Assembly (NCBI GenBank): GCA_003164715.1
Contig: PLTZ01000041.1
Coordinates: 1-33,436 of the forward strand
DNA from: Opitutaceae bacterium
GTDB lineage: Bacteria > Verrucomicrobiota > Verrucomicrobiia > Opitutales > Opitutaceae
Direction: 5' to 3'
DNA: 33,436 bases
Made by a program: the position numbers and the translations under genes. Positions 24,285 to 31,933 of the stretch are shown here, one piece after another; positions within the stretch are counted from its first letter, which is position 1, and each line of letters begins with the position of its first letter. Under the pieces are notes generated by a model that saw only the letters and a list, made by a program, of their open reading frames with translations, was not told where the DNA came from and ran no database searches.

Positions 24285-25328
24285 ATGCTCAGGTACGTCC
24301 TTCCGATCGCGGTCATCCTGACCATCGGCACGTCCTTCCTGTGCTCGCTCTTCGAGTCGATCGTGCTCTCGACAAGCATCGCCGAGATCGAATCCCTGAA
24401 GAAGACGCGCCCGAGGAGGGGCGCCCTCCTCGAGTTCCTGAAGCGCGAGATCGACGCCACGATCTCGGCCATCCTTACCCTCAACACGGTCGCCAACAGC
24501 CTCGGCTCGGTGGTCGTGGGCGCCCTGGCGGTCCACTTCTACAGCGGTGAGACCGTGGTCGCTATCTCGATCGCCTTCGGCGCCGTCCTGCTCGTCTTCT
24601 CCGAGGTGCTCCCGAAGAACATCGGCATCGCCCACCGGCGCGAGCTGCAGCCCTACGTCGTCTACCCCATCTTCTGGCTGCGGCGGGCCCTCTTCCCCGT
24701 CACCTGGCTGTGCGCGCTGGTGGTGCGGCCGTTCGTCGGGCCCCCGGCGCGGCTGCACGGCTCCGGCGAGGAGATCATCCTGCTGGCCGAGCGGGGGGCG
24801 CAGGAGGGCACCCTCTCGACCTCCGAGTCGAGCATCATCGCCAACGCGCTCACGCTCGGCAACGTGCGGGTGAGCGAGATCATGACCCCGAGGACCGTCG
24901 TCGCGGCGCTTTCCCGCTCGGCCTCGGTCGCCGAGGTTTTCGCGGAGAACCCCACCCTGGCCTTCGGGCGCCTGCCGGTCTACGGCAAGAACATGGACGA
25001 CATCGTGGGCGTCGTGCGCCGGCTCGACCTGCTCAAGGCCAAGGCCCACGACCAGGACGCCGGCTTGGTCGAGCAGTTCATGCAGGAGGCCAACTTCATC
25101 CCGGAGACGGCGACCGTCGGCAACGCCCTGCAGCTCTCGCTCAAGACGCACAGCAAGCTGCTCGTGGTGGTCGACGAGTTCGGGGCGAACGCGGGCGTCG
25201 TCACGATGGAGGACGTGATCGAGCACCTGCTCGGTCGCGAGATCTTCGACAAGGACGATGTCGCCGTGGACATGCGCGAACTGGCGCGCGCGAAGATCCA
25301 GAAGCAGGCCCGCGGTCGGCGCCTATGA
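24285..25328 (+). CDS. CNNM/HlyC-CorC-type membrane protein with CBS pair
   Basis: A 347-residue member of the CNNM family (DUF21 membrane domain plus CBS domains), relatives of which export Mg2+ or other divalent cations. The DUF21 part covers about residues 1-170 with hydrophobic spans near 5-27, 60-85, 90-112 and 135-155, and includes FSEVLPKNIG, the family's conserved motif. After SEIMTPRTVV come two CBS repeats (~198-320) that would sense adenine nucleotides; VVVDEFGANAGVVTMEDVIE is a typical second-CBS signature. The C-terminal CorC_HlyC domain found in many relatives is missing, since the protein ends about 30 residues after the CBS pair. Its stop overlaps the lgt start by 4 bp. Confidence 0.9.
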   Translation: MLRYVLPIAVILTIGTSFLCSLFESIVLSTSIAEIESLKKTRPRRGALLEFLKREIDATISAILTLNTVANSLGSVVVGALAVHFYSGETVVAISIAFGAVLLVFSEVLPKNIGIAHRRELQPYVVYPIFWLRRALFPVTWLCALVVRPFVGPPARLHGSGEEIILLAERGAQEGTLSTSESSIIANALTLGNVRVSEIMTPRTVVAALSRSASVAEVFAENPTLAFGRLPVYGKNMDDIVGVVRRLDLLKAKAHDQDAGLVEQFMQEANFIPETATVGNALQLSLKTHSKLLVVVDEFGANAGVVTMEDVIEHLLGREIFDKDDVAVDMRELARAKIQKQARGRRL

Positions 25329-26164
25329 CGGCCCCCCTCGCCTACTGGGTCGACCGGCTCGACCCCTTCCTCGTCCATTTCACCGGCCGGTTCGGGGTCC
25401 GGTACTACGGCCTCGCCTACGCGGCCGGGTTCGTGGCGGCGGCCTGGCTGCTCGGCGCCTACGCCCGTGCGGGCCGCTCGCTCCTGCCCAGGGGAAAGAT
25501 CGCCGACTTCATGGTGGCCGCCATGGTGGGCGTCGTTCTCGGCGGGAGGATCGGCTCCTACCTCCTCTACGACGGTTGGCGCGGCTTCGGGTTGGATCCC
25601 CTCGCGATCGTGCGGGTGTGGGACGGCGGCATGTCCTTCCACGGCGGCCTGGCCGGGGTCATCCTGGCCGTCTCGTGGTTCGCCCGCCGGGAGGGGATCC
25701 CGCTCCTGCACCTCTGGGACCTGGTGGCCTCGGCCACCCCCTGCGGGCTCCTCTTCGGCCGCGTGGCCAACTTCATCAATGGGGAGCTCTGGGGGAAGCC
25801 GACCGACGTCCCCTGGGCGGTCATCTTTCCGCGCAGCATGCCCGAGGGGACGCCGCTGCACCTGATCCTGCCCCGCCACCCGTCCCAGCTCTACGAGGCC
25901 GCGATGGAGGGGCTTCTCCTGCTCGGCTTCATGCAGTGGCGCCTGTGGAGGAGCGACGTGCTGCGGGCGCGCCCGGGGGCGCTCGCCGGGGAGTTCCTGA
26001 TCGGCTACGCCTGCCTGAGGATCGCGGGCGAGGCCTTCCGCGAGCCCGACGCCTCCCTGGTCCTTGGCCTCAGCCGGGGCACATTCTACTCATTGTTCAT
26101 GATAGCCTTCGGTGTTTTCCTGAGGCTGCGCCGGGGCCGTCCGCTGGCGTTCCCCGAGGCCTAG
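25325..26164 (+). CDS. lgt: Prolipoprotein diacylglyceryl transferase
   Basis: Lgt attaches diacylglycerol from phosphatidylglycerol to the lipobox cysteine of prolipoproteins, the first step of lipoprotein maturation in the inner membrane. The 279-residue product has the usual length and seven or so hydrophobic spans. Recognisable motifs are RYYGLAYAAGF, GGRIGSYLLY, GGMSFHGGLAG, FGRVANFINGELWG (the Lgt signature) and RHPSQLYEA. The ATG at 25325 overlaps the upstream stop (ATGA) and begins directly before the conserved N-terminus, so translation is coupled. The surrounding frame is open well upstream, but that part is only a shadow of the CNNM gene. Confidence 0.95.
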   Translation: MTAPLAYWVDRLDPFLVHFTGRFGVRYYGLAYAAGFVAAAWLLGAYARAGRSLLPRGKIADFMVAAMVGVVLGGRIGSYLLYDGWRGFGLDPLAIVRVWDGGMSFHGGLAGVILAVSWFARREGIPLLHLWDLVASATPCGLLFGRVANFINGELWGKPTDVPWAVIFPRSMPEGTPLHLILPRHPSQLYEAAMEGLLLLGFMQWRLWRSDVLRARPGALAGEFLIGYACLRIAGEAFREPDASLVLGLSRGTFYSLFMIAFGVFLRLRRGRPLAFPEA

Positions 26165-26180
26165 GCACCGGGACCCTGCC

Positions 26181-26963
26181 ATGCACCGACTGCTGAAGGA
26201 AACGGCGCACCGGCCCTGGCCGCTGCCAGCCCGACCCTGGCGGTGGCGGCAGTCCTGGCTCGACCTGGCGTTCATCCACTACAGGGCCGACTCGGCGCGG
26301 CTGCGCAGTCTGCTGCCCGACGGACTGCGCCTGCAGGAGTTCGACGGATCGGCCTGGGTGGCCCTGGTCCCCTTTCGCATGTCGGGCGTGATGCGCCGGC
26401 CGCTTCCCGACCTTCCCTTCCTCTCCGGCTTCCCGGAATTGAACCTGCGCACCTACGTGGAGGCGGACGGCAAGCCCGGCGTGTGGTTCCTCAGCCTAGA
26501 CGCCGACTCGTGGCCGGCGGTCTTGGGGGGCCGCCTCCTCTACGGCGTGCCCTACTTCCACGCGCGGATCAACCTGGGGCTGTCGGGCGGCTGGTACGAG
26601 TTCGCGTGCGCCCGCAGCAACGGGGCGGCCACGTTCCGCGGCCGGTACCGCCCGATCTCCGAACCGTTCTACCCCAGGCCCGGCTCCTTCGAGCATTGGG
26701 CGGCGGAGCGCTACTGCCTCTATTCGAACCCGGGCCGGCGCGGGATCGTCCGGATCGAGGTGCACCACGCCCCGTGGCCGCTGCACCAGGCCAAGGTCGA
26801 GATCCTCGAGTCGACTGTCATGGATGCGGCCGGCATCGCCCCCAGCGAGCCCGAGCCCCGATGCCATTTCTCGCCGGGGGTGGACGTCCTCGCCTATGCC
26901 AAGGAGGAGCTGGCAGACCCGCTCGCCGACGAGGAGATGGCGCCCTTCGCGCCCGCCTCGTGA
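26181..26963 (+). CDS. DUF2071 (YqjF-like) protein
   Basis: A 260-residue soluble protein of the DUF2071/YqjF family, whose fold is related to acetoacetate decarboxylase but whose reaction is not established. Family landmarks are WRQSWLDLAFIHYRADSARLRSLLPDGL near the start, WVALVPFRMSGVMRRPLP, FPELNLRTYVEADGKPGVWFLSLDAD and YGVPYFHA in the middle, and a C-terminal FSPGVDVLAYAKEE. It lies 16 bp after lgt on the same strand and probably belongs to the CNNM-lgt operon. The gene faces glgC, whose end is only 9 bp away. Confidence 0.85.
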   Translation: MHRLLKETAHRPWPLPARPWRWRQSWLDLAFIHYRADSARLRSLLPDGLRLQEFDGSAWVALVPFRMSGVMRRPLPDLPFLSGFPELNLRTYVEADGKPGVWFLSLDADSWPAVLGGRLLYGVPYFHARINLGLSGGWYEFACARSNGAATFRGRYRPISEPFYPRPGSFEHWAAERYCLYSNPGRRGIVRIEVHHAPWPLHQAKVEILESTVMDAAGIAPSEPEPRCHFSPGVDVLAYAKEELADPLADEEMAPFAPAS

Positions 26964-26972
26964 AGGAGGCCG

Positions 26973-28262
26973 CTAGACCACCGTCCCCGGCGGGATGAGG
27001 GCGCCCTTCGGCACGACCAGGACGCCGTCGCGCACCACGACCGCGCCGCCCACGTAGGGCCCGTCCGCCTTGCCGGCCGCAATCAGCCGCACACCGTCGC
27101 CGATCCGCGTGTTCTTGTCGATGATCGCGCCCCGGATGTAGCAGCCCTTGCCCACCCCGAGGTTCGGCTTCCTGCGGGCGGCGTTCGCGCTGATCTGCTC
27201 GGGCGTCTCGTAGTAGTCGGCGCCCATCATGATCACGTCCTCGAAGTCCGAGCCCTCGCCCACGAAGGAGCGTATGCCGAACACGCTGTGTTTTAGCCTC
27301 GAGTCGGTCAGGATGCAGCCGTCCGCCACGATCACGTTGTCGATCGCGCATTTGTTCAGCTTCGAGGCGGGGAGGAAGTCGTACATCGAGTAGACGGGCG
27401 TCGTCGCGTCGAAGAAGTTGAACGGCGGCAGCGGCTGGGCCAGGGCGAGGTTGGCCTCGAAGAAGGCCTTCACGGTGCCGATGTCCTCCCAGTACCCCTC
27501 GAAGATGTGGGCGAACATCCTCTTGCGCCCGAGCAGGCTCGGGATCACCTCGCGGCCGAAGTCCGTCATCGAGTTCTCGAGCGCCTCCGCCAGGACGCTC
27601 CGGTTGAAGACGTAGATGCCCATCGAGGCGAGGCAGTGCTTCTCGGAGGAGCGCTCGTGGAGGGTCGCCTCGAGGGCGGCGCTCAGGGCCAGGCTGTTGA
27701 TCACCGCCGGGTCCTTCGGCTTCTCGACGAACTGCTTGATGGAGAGGTCGTCGGCCACCTTCATGAGGCCGAGGCCCTCCACTTGCGACACCGGGTACGC
27801 CTTCGCGCAGATGGTAACGTCGGCCTTGGTGGCGAGGTGCTGGTCGATGATCGTCCTGAAGTCCATCCGGTAGAGCGCGTCCCCGGAGAGGATGAGGATC
27901 AGATCGTGGGGGTACTTGCGGAAATGGACGATGTTCCTGCGGACGGCGTCGGCCGTCCCCTGGTACCAGTCCAGGCTCTTCTCGGTCTGCTCCGCCGAGA
28001 GGATGTCGACAAAGCCCCCGCCAAACGGGTCGAACTGGTACGCGCCCTGGACGTGGCGGTGCAGCGACGCCGTGTTGAACTGCGTCAGGAGGAAGATCCG
28101 GTTGATTTCGGAGTTGATGCAGTTGCTGATGGGGATGTCCACAAGCCGGTATTTCCCGGCGAGGGGTACCGCGGGCTTGCAACGCTCGTTCGTCAAGGGC
28201 GCAAGCCGCGTCCCGCGGCCGCCGCCCATAATGACCGCGAGCACGCGTTTTTGGGTGGTCAT
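26973..28262 (-). CDS. glgC: Glucose-1-phosphate adenylyltransferase
   Basis: GlgC makes ADP-glucose from glucose-1-phosphate and ATP, the committed step of bacterial glycogen synthesis. The 429-residue product has the normal length. The nucleotide-binding loop is VIMGGGRGTRLAPLT (10-24), followed by KPAVPLAGKYRLVDIPISNC, the region of the allosteric and catalytic lysines, and LSGDALYRMDF, where the D contacts Mg2+. VEKPKDP holds the glucose-1-phosphate-binding lysine. The C-terminal left-handed beta-helix is visible as hexapeptide-like repeats (CAIDNVIVADGCILTDS; GKGCYIRGAIIDKNTRIGDGV). It is divergent from glmS, with both promoters expected in an 80-bp gap. Confidence 0.96.
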   Translation of the reverse strand: MTTQKRVLAVIMGGGRGTRLAPLTNERCKPAVPLAGKYRLVDIPISNCINSEINRIFLLTQFNTASLHRHVQGAYQFDPFGGGFVDILSAEQTEKSLDWYQGTADAVRRNIVHFRKYPHDLILILSGDALYRMDFRTIIDQHLATKADVTICAKAYPVSQVEGLGLMKVADDLSIKQFVEKPKDPAVINSLALSAALEATLHERSSEKHCLASMGIYVFNRSVLAEALENSMTDFGREVIPSLLGRKRMFAHIFEGYWEDIGTVKAFFEANLALAQPLPPFNFFDATTPVYSMYDFLPASKLNKCAIDNVIVADGCILTDSRLKHSVFGIRSFVGEGSDFEDVIMMGADYYETPEQISANAARRKPNLGVGKGCYIRGAIIDKNTRIGDGVRLIAAGKADGPYVGGAVVVRDGVLVVPKGALIPPGTVV

Positions 28263-28342
28263 GGCAATATCGTTTTCTATCGTGAACCGTTACTTCGCGA
28301 GCCAAAATCGTCGAGGTCACTAAATCCTAACCCAACCATCCC

Positions 28343-30196
28343 ATGTGCGGCATCGTCGGCTACGTCGGAACCCGCAAGGCAACGGCCATTATCCTTGAGG
28401 GCCTGAAGCGCCTGGAGTACCGCGGCTACGACTCCGCGGGGCTCGCCATCCTCCAGGACGGGGGTCTCGAGGTGACCCGCAGGGTCGGGCGCGTCGAGGA
28501 ACTCTCCAAGGCAGCCTCCAAGCTGCCGCTCCACGGCACCGTGGGCCTCGGGCACACCCGCTGGGCGACTCACGGCGGCGTGACCGAGGCCAATGCCCAC
28601 CCCCATGTGAGCAGCGACGGCAAATTCGCCCTCATCCATAACGGCGTCATCGAGAACTACAGCCAGATCAAGACCTTCCTCCTCGGCAAAGGCTACTCCT
28701 TCAAGTCCGAGACGGACACGGAGGTCCTCTGCAACCTGATCGCCTACCACTACGCGAAGCAGCCGCGCGGCGCGAACGGCGGGAGCCCGTTCCTTTCGAG
28801 CGTGCGCAAGGCGCTGCGCCACGTCGAGGGCACCTACGGGATCGCGGCCCTCTGCGTCGACTTCCCGACCGAGATCGTGGCGGCGCGCAAGGCCTCCCCG
28901 CTCATCCTCGGCGTGGGGGAGAACGAGTACCTGCTGGCGAGCGACGCGTCGGCCCTGGTCAGCCGGACCCAGAATGTCGTCTACCTGAAGGACGGCGAGC
29001 TCGTCCACATCACGAACCGGGATTTCGCGATCAGCACGCTCGACCAGGCGGACGTCTCCCCGGTCGTGGACCGCATCGACTGGACCGTCGAGGAGGCGGG
29101 CATGGATGGCCACGCCCACTTCATGGAGAAGGAGATCTTCGAGCAGCCCGTGGCCCTCGAGAATACCATGCGCGGGCGTTTCTCCGAGGACGGGAGCACG
29201 GCCCTCTTCGGTGGGCTGAACCTCACCCCAGCCGAGATGCGCCAGGTCGACCGATTCATGTTCTGCGCGTGCGGCACGGCGTGGCACGCCTGCCTCGTCG
29301 CCGAGCACCTGATCGAGCGCTTCGCCCGGGTGCCGGTCGAGGTCGACTACTCAAGCGAGTTCCGCTACCGCAACGCCCCGCTCGACCCGCAGACCCTCTT
29401 CTTCGTCATCAGCCAGTCCGGCGAGACGATCGACACGCTGGCCGCGCTGCGCGAGGCCAAGCGCAAGGGATACCGGGTGCTCGCGATCAACAACGTGGTC
29501 GGCTCCTCGATCGCCCGCGAGGCCGACGGCGGCATCTTCCAGCACGTCGGCCCCGAGATCGGCGTCGCCTCGACGAAGACCTTCACCTCGCAGCTGCTCC
29601 TGGGGGCGATGGTCGCCCTCTACGTGTCGCGGATGCGCGACATGAGCTTCAACGACGGCGTGGACTATGTGAAGGCCCTGCGGGGCGCGCCCGAGCTCGT
29701 CCGCAGGGCGCTGGCCCAGGCCCCCCACATCAAGGAGGTCGCCAAGCGCTACGCGCACTATACGGACTTCCTCTTCCTCGGGCGGCTGTCGCTCTTCCCA
29801 ATTGCGCTCGAGGGGGCCCTCAAGCTCAAGGAGATCTCGTACATCCACTCCGAGGGCTACCCCGCCGCGGAGATGAAGCACGGGCCGATCGCGCTCATCA
29901 GCGAGAAGTGCCCGAGCGTGTTCCTCGCCCCGAGGGGCGAGATCTTCAACAAGATCGTCTCCAGCATGCAGGAGATCAAGGCGCGCAAGGGCCCGGTGAT
30001 CGCGATCACGACCGAGAGCAGCGAGCTCCCGCCGGGCCTCGCCGACGAGGTAATCCTGATCCCGGACTGCCACGAGGCGGTGCTCCCGATCGTCGCCACG
30101 ATCCCCGTGCAGCTGCTCAGCTACTACATCGCCGTCGAGCGGGGCTGCGATGTGGACAAGCCGCGCAACCTGGCGAAATCCGTGACGGTGGAGTAA
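28343..30196 (+). CDS. glmS: Glutamine-fructose-6-phosphate aminotransferase (isomerizing)
   Basis: GlmS converts fructose-6-phosphate and glutamine to glucosamine-6-phosphate, the entry to peptidoglycan and LPS amino sugars. The 617-residue product is full length. The glutaminase domain starts with the Ntn nucleophile C2 in MCGIVGYVG and shows HTRWATHG and the NGVIENY loop. The isomerase half has two SIS domains with CGTAWHA, ISQSGETIDTLAAL and ASTKTFTSQLL, and the family-specific end KPRNLAKSVTVE. The 80-bp leader is too short to contain a glmS ribozyme, so control must be of another kind. Confidence 0.97.
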   Translation: MCGIVGYVGTRKATAIILEGLKRLEYRGYDSAGLAILQDGGLEVTRRVGRVEELSKAASKLPLHGTVGLGHTRWATHGGVTEANAHPHVSSDGKFALIHNGVIENYSQIKTFLLGKGYSFKSETDTEVLCNLIAYHYAKQPRGANGGSPFLSSVRKALRHVEGTYGIAALCVDFPTEIVAARKASPLILGVGENEYLLASDASALVSRTQNVVYLKDGELVHITNRDFAISTLDQADVSPVVDRIDWTVEEAGMDGHAHFMEKEIFEQPVALENTMRGRFSEDGSTALFGGLNLTPAEMRQVDRFMFCACGTAWHACLVAEHLIERFARVPVEVDYSSEFRYRNAPLDPQTLFFVISQSGETIDTLAALREAKRKGYRVLAINNVVGSSIAREADGGIFQHVGPEIGVASTKTFTSQLLLGAMVALYVSRMRDMSFNDGVDYVKALRGAPELVRRALAQAPHIKEVAKRYAHYTDFLFLGRLSLFPIALEGALKLKEISYIHSEGYPAAEMKHGPIALISEKCPSVFLAPRGEIFNKIVSSMQEIKARKGPVIAITTESSELPPGLADEVILIPDCHEAVLPIVATIPVQLLSYYIAVERGCDVDKPRNLAKSVTVE

Positions 30197-30224
30197 GTTT
30201 CCTATAACACATTCCGCTCGGGAT

Positions 30225-30539
30225 GTGGTCTGCCGGTTCACGGTCACGATTGAGACCGAAACCTTGGGATTGAGCTTCGTTCCTGAGAGCCATCAGGAAC
30301 GACACAAGATTATGCTATCCCTTGCATGGCATAGGCATACAGCCAAGGAGATTGCTGCGTACCTGACCAAGCTGGGGTACAAGACTCCACGCGGCAGGGA
30401 CTACTACGCGCAGTTGGTCGGTGCCACGCTATCCAAGCTACGGAGACGCAAGGCGCGAACTAGGAACACCCGGGTTTCGGTCTCGGAAGCCACATACGAA
30501 CTAAAACCTCTTAAGCCGGCAGCAATCGGGTTCGTCTAA
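30225..30539 (+). CDS. Small orphan protein with recombinase-like helix-turn-helix
   Basis: A frame of up to 104 residues just downstream of glmS. The central part, KEIAAYLTKLGYKTPRGRDYY followed by AQLVGATLSKLRRRK, resembles the helix-turn-helix seen in the recombinase domain of large serine recombinases (a pattern like IA-x-x-L-N-x-x-G-x-x-T-P-R-G). The resemblance is by eye only. The GTG at 30225 is the frame's first start; an ATG at 30312 is an alternative that would give about 75 residues. Codon use (ATT, GCT, CTA, CAT) is far less GC-rich than in glmS, pointing to foreign origin. It may be a remnant of a mobile element rather than a complete gene. Confidence 0.4.
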   Translation: MVCRFTVTIETETLGLSFVPESHQERHKIMLSLAWHRHTAKEIAAYLTKLGYKTPRGRDYYAQLVGATLSKLRRRKARTRNTRVSVSEATYELKPLKPAAIGFV

Positions 30540-30644
30540 ACCCAAGCGGGGCAATGAATGACCTCCAGTCGCCTGGACCAACTCTGGGATCGTTGAAATG
30601 AGCCGTACGAAGGAAGGCGAGGCTCGAGCCCCTCAGGATGCGTG

Positions 30645-30662
30645 TAAGACTAGGGCGTCTTA
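30645..30662. other. Small perfect hairpin in the accessory gap
   Basis: TAAGAC (30645-30650) pairs with GTCTTA (30657-30662) around a 6-nt loop. It lies just beyond the stop of the lipocalin-like remnant (transcribed leftward) and downstream of the small orphan gene, so it could serve as a weak terminator. No T-run follows on either strand. Apart from this, 30540-30690 shows nothing I can name. Confidence 0.25.
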
Positions 30663-30690
30663 TCTAGTGATAGGTTCGGCACGATGAAAA

Positions 30691-30945
30691 CTAACTGACT
30701 CGTGACCACATCAGCGTGCGGATTACCGCTTCACCCGCCGCGGAAGTTGTCTCTAACTTGACGGTCAGCGTGTCGCCCTCAACCAGCATCCTTCGAGTGA
30801 CCACCAAACCTACGTTCTCCTTTGAAAGAGCGCCCACAAACCGCTGGGTCACCGTTTTCTCCGTCTCGTCGATCGTGTAGGTGCCGAAATATGCGTCATA
30901 GCCACCATGCGAACGACTGTTGTTTGAGGCACTAGCGGCAACATC
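30691..30945 (-). pseudogene. C-terminal remnant of a lipocalin-like domain protein
   Basis: Reading the minus strand from about 30945 to a TAG at 30691-30693 gives an open stretch of about 84 codons without a start, containing YDAYFGTYTIDETEKTVTQ, then FVGALSKENVG, then LVEGDTLTVKLETTSAAG. This order (Y-x-A-Y-F-G-T-Y, a short spacer, then G-D-T-L-T-x-x) is that of the lipocalin-like Lipocalin_5 family of small secreted or cytosolic barrels. The 5' part is missing: an in-frame TGA at about 30946-30948 and the first IS-end repeats (from 30959) follow at once. The simplest reading is truncation by insertion of the IS21-type element. Its true 3' limit with the IS is uncertain and may lie as early as 30920. 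Confidence 0.65.
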
Positions 30946-31051
30946 TCAAGGGACACCCCAAAGGATACCAGCTGGGGACGGGGTCAAAGGATACCACCCG
31001 TAGCAGCGAGTTGATGGAAGGAGGGTCAGTTCGGCCTGAGCAAGGTAATTT

Positions 31052-31077
31052 CAAAGTATACCACCCTGTCCCCCGGC
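31052..31077. repeat. IS21 right-end inverted-repeat unit
   Basis: This 26-bp unit begins CAAAGTATACCACCC and ends with a C-rich run and GGC. Its reverse complement recurs at 33379-33404 (25/26) and 33289-33314 (25/26). It is followed toward istB by a short spacer with a strong hairpin. It probably is a binding site for the IstA transposase. Confidence 0.75.
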
Positions 31078-31091
31078 ATTTTTATGGGGGG

Positions 31092-31110
31092 CTGGGGGCG
31101 TAGCCCCCAG
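31092..31110 (-). terminator. GC-rich hairpin downstream of istB
   Basis: CTGGGGGC (31092-31099) and GCCCCCAG (31103-31110) form a perfect 8-bp stem with a 3-nt loop, 53 bp beyond the istB stop in the direction of transcription. There is no T-run on the minus strand after it, so termination would need Rho; the hairpin could also shield the transposase genes from outside transcription. Confidence 0.45.
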
Positions 31111-31162
31111 ATAGGCCGCAGGCCGTGGTTCGGGGATCGGCGTTTCTCTTTTCAGCATTCAG

Positions 31163-31933
31163 TCATTGGGACTTTGCCTTGGCCGGCGCGTCATCGGCCT
31201 CGGAGACGCCACCTGACCAGCGTTTGCTGCGCCCGACGAAGGTGACGACGTGACAGTGATGCAGCAGGCGATCGAGGATCGCCGTGGCGACGGGGACATC
31301 CTGGAAGAGCTTTCCCCAGTCTTCGAGAGGCCGGTTGGACGTGATCAGGATCGAGCGCTTCTCATAGCGGCGCATCACGATCTCCAGGAGGTATTCTCCG
31401 GAGCGCTGCGGCAGATGCTTGCCCGCAAAGTCCTCGATGATCAGGAGGTCGGGTTTCAAGTACTGGCGCAGCGCGAGCTCCTTTTCCTGCATCGCCTCCT
31501 CGGCGATCAAGTCCCGCACCAGGTCGAAGATCGATCGGCGCAGGACCCGGAAGCCCTGCTTAATGGCCTCGTGGCCGATGGCCTGGCTTAGGTGGGACTT
31601 TCCGAGCCCGGGTTGCCCTAGGAAGAGGGCGCAGCGGGCCTCGCGGATAAACTGGCAGGTGGCCAGTTCGTAGATCTCCTTTCGGGGGATCTTCGGATTG
31701 AAGCTCCAATCGAAGTTTTCCAGGGTCTTCGACTCGTGGAAGCCCGCGGCCCGGCTGCGGGTCGCCAGTTTGTTCTGCCTTCGGATGTTGAGTTCGTCCT
31801 GAAGGGCTAGCGTGAGGAACTCCTCGTGGGAGAGCCTGCTGGCTAAGGCCTCGCTTAGCCGGACATCGAGTGTCCGCGCCATGCCGAGGAGCCGCAGTTC
31901 ATTGAGGGTGGATTCGAGTTGGGTGTTGTTCAT
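31163..31933 (-). CDS. istB: IS21-family ATPase IstB
   Basis: IstB is the AAA+ ATPase that helps IstA choose target DNA and stimulates strand transfer. The 256-residue product is complete: an N-terminal helical domain (LESTLNELRLLGMARTLD), Walker A GQPGLGKSHL, Walker B LLIIEDFAG, a sensor-I-like ILITSNRP and a C-terminal lid (AILDRLLHHCHVVTF). The gene lies on the minus strand and its ATG overlaps the istA stop by 4 bp, the normal coupled arrangement. The last ~15 residues are a charged, Ala-rich extension. Confidence 0.95.
   Translation of the reverse strand: MNNTQLESTLNELRLLGMARTLDVRLSEALASRLSHEEFLTLALQDELNIRRQNKLATRSRAAGFHESKTLENFDWSFNPKIPRKEIYELATCQFIREARCALFLGQPGLGKSHLSQAIGHEAIKQGFRVLRRSIFDLVRDLIAEEAMQEKELALRQYLKPDLLIIEDFAGKHLPQRSGEYLLEIVMRRYEKRSILITSNRPLEDWGKLFQDVPVATAILDRLLHHCHVVTFVGRSKRWSGGVSEADDAPAKAKSQ

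Noticed and set aside
28263-28342. glmS ribozyme upstream of glmS
   Set aside because: The gap to divergent glgC is 80 bp, too short for the ribozyme, and no matching core is seen.
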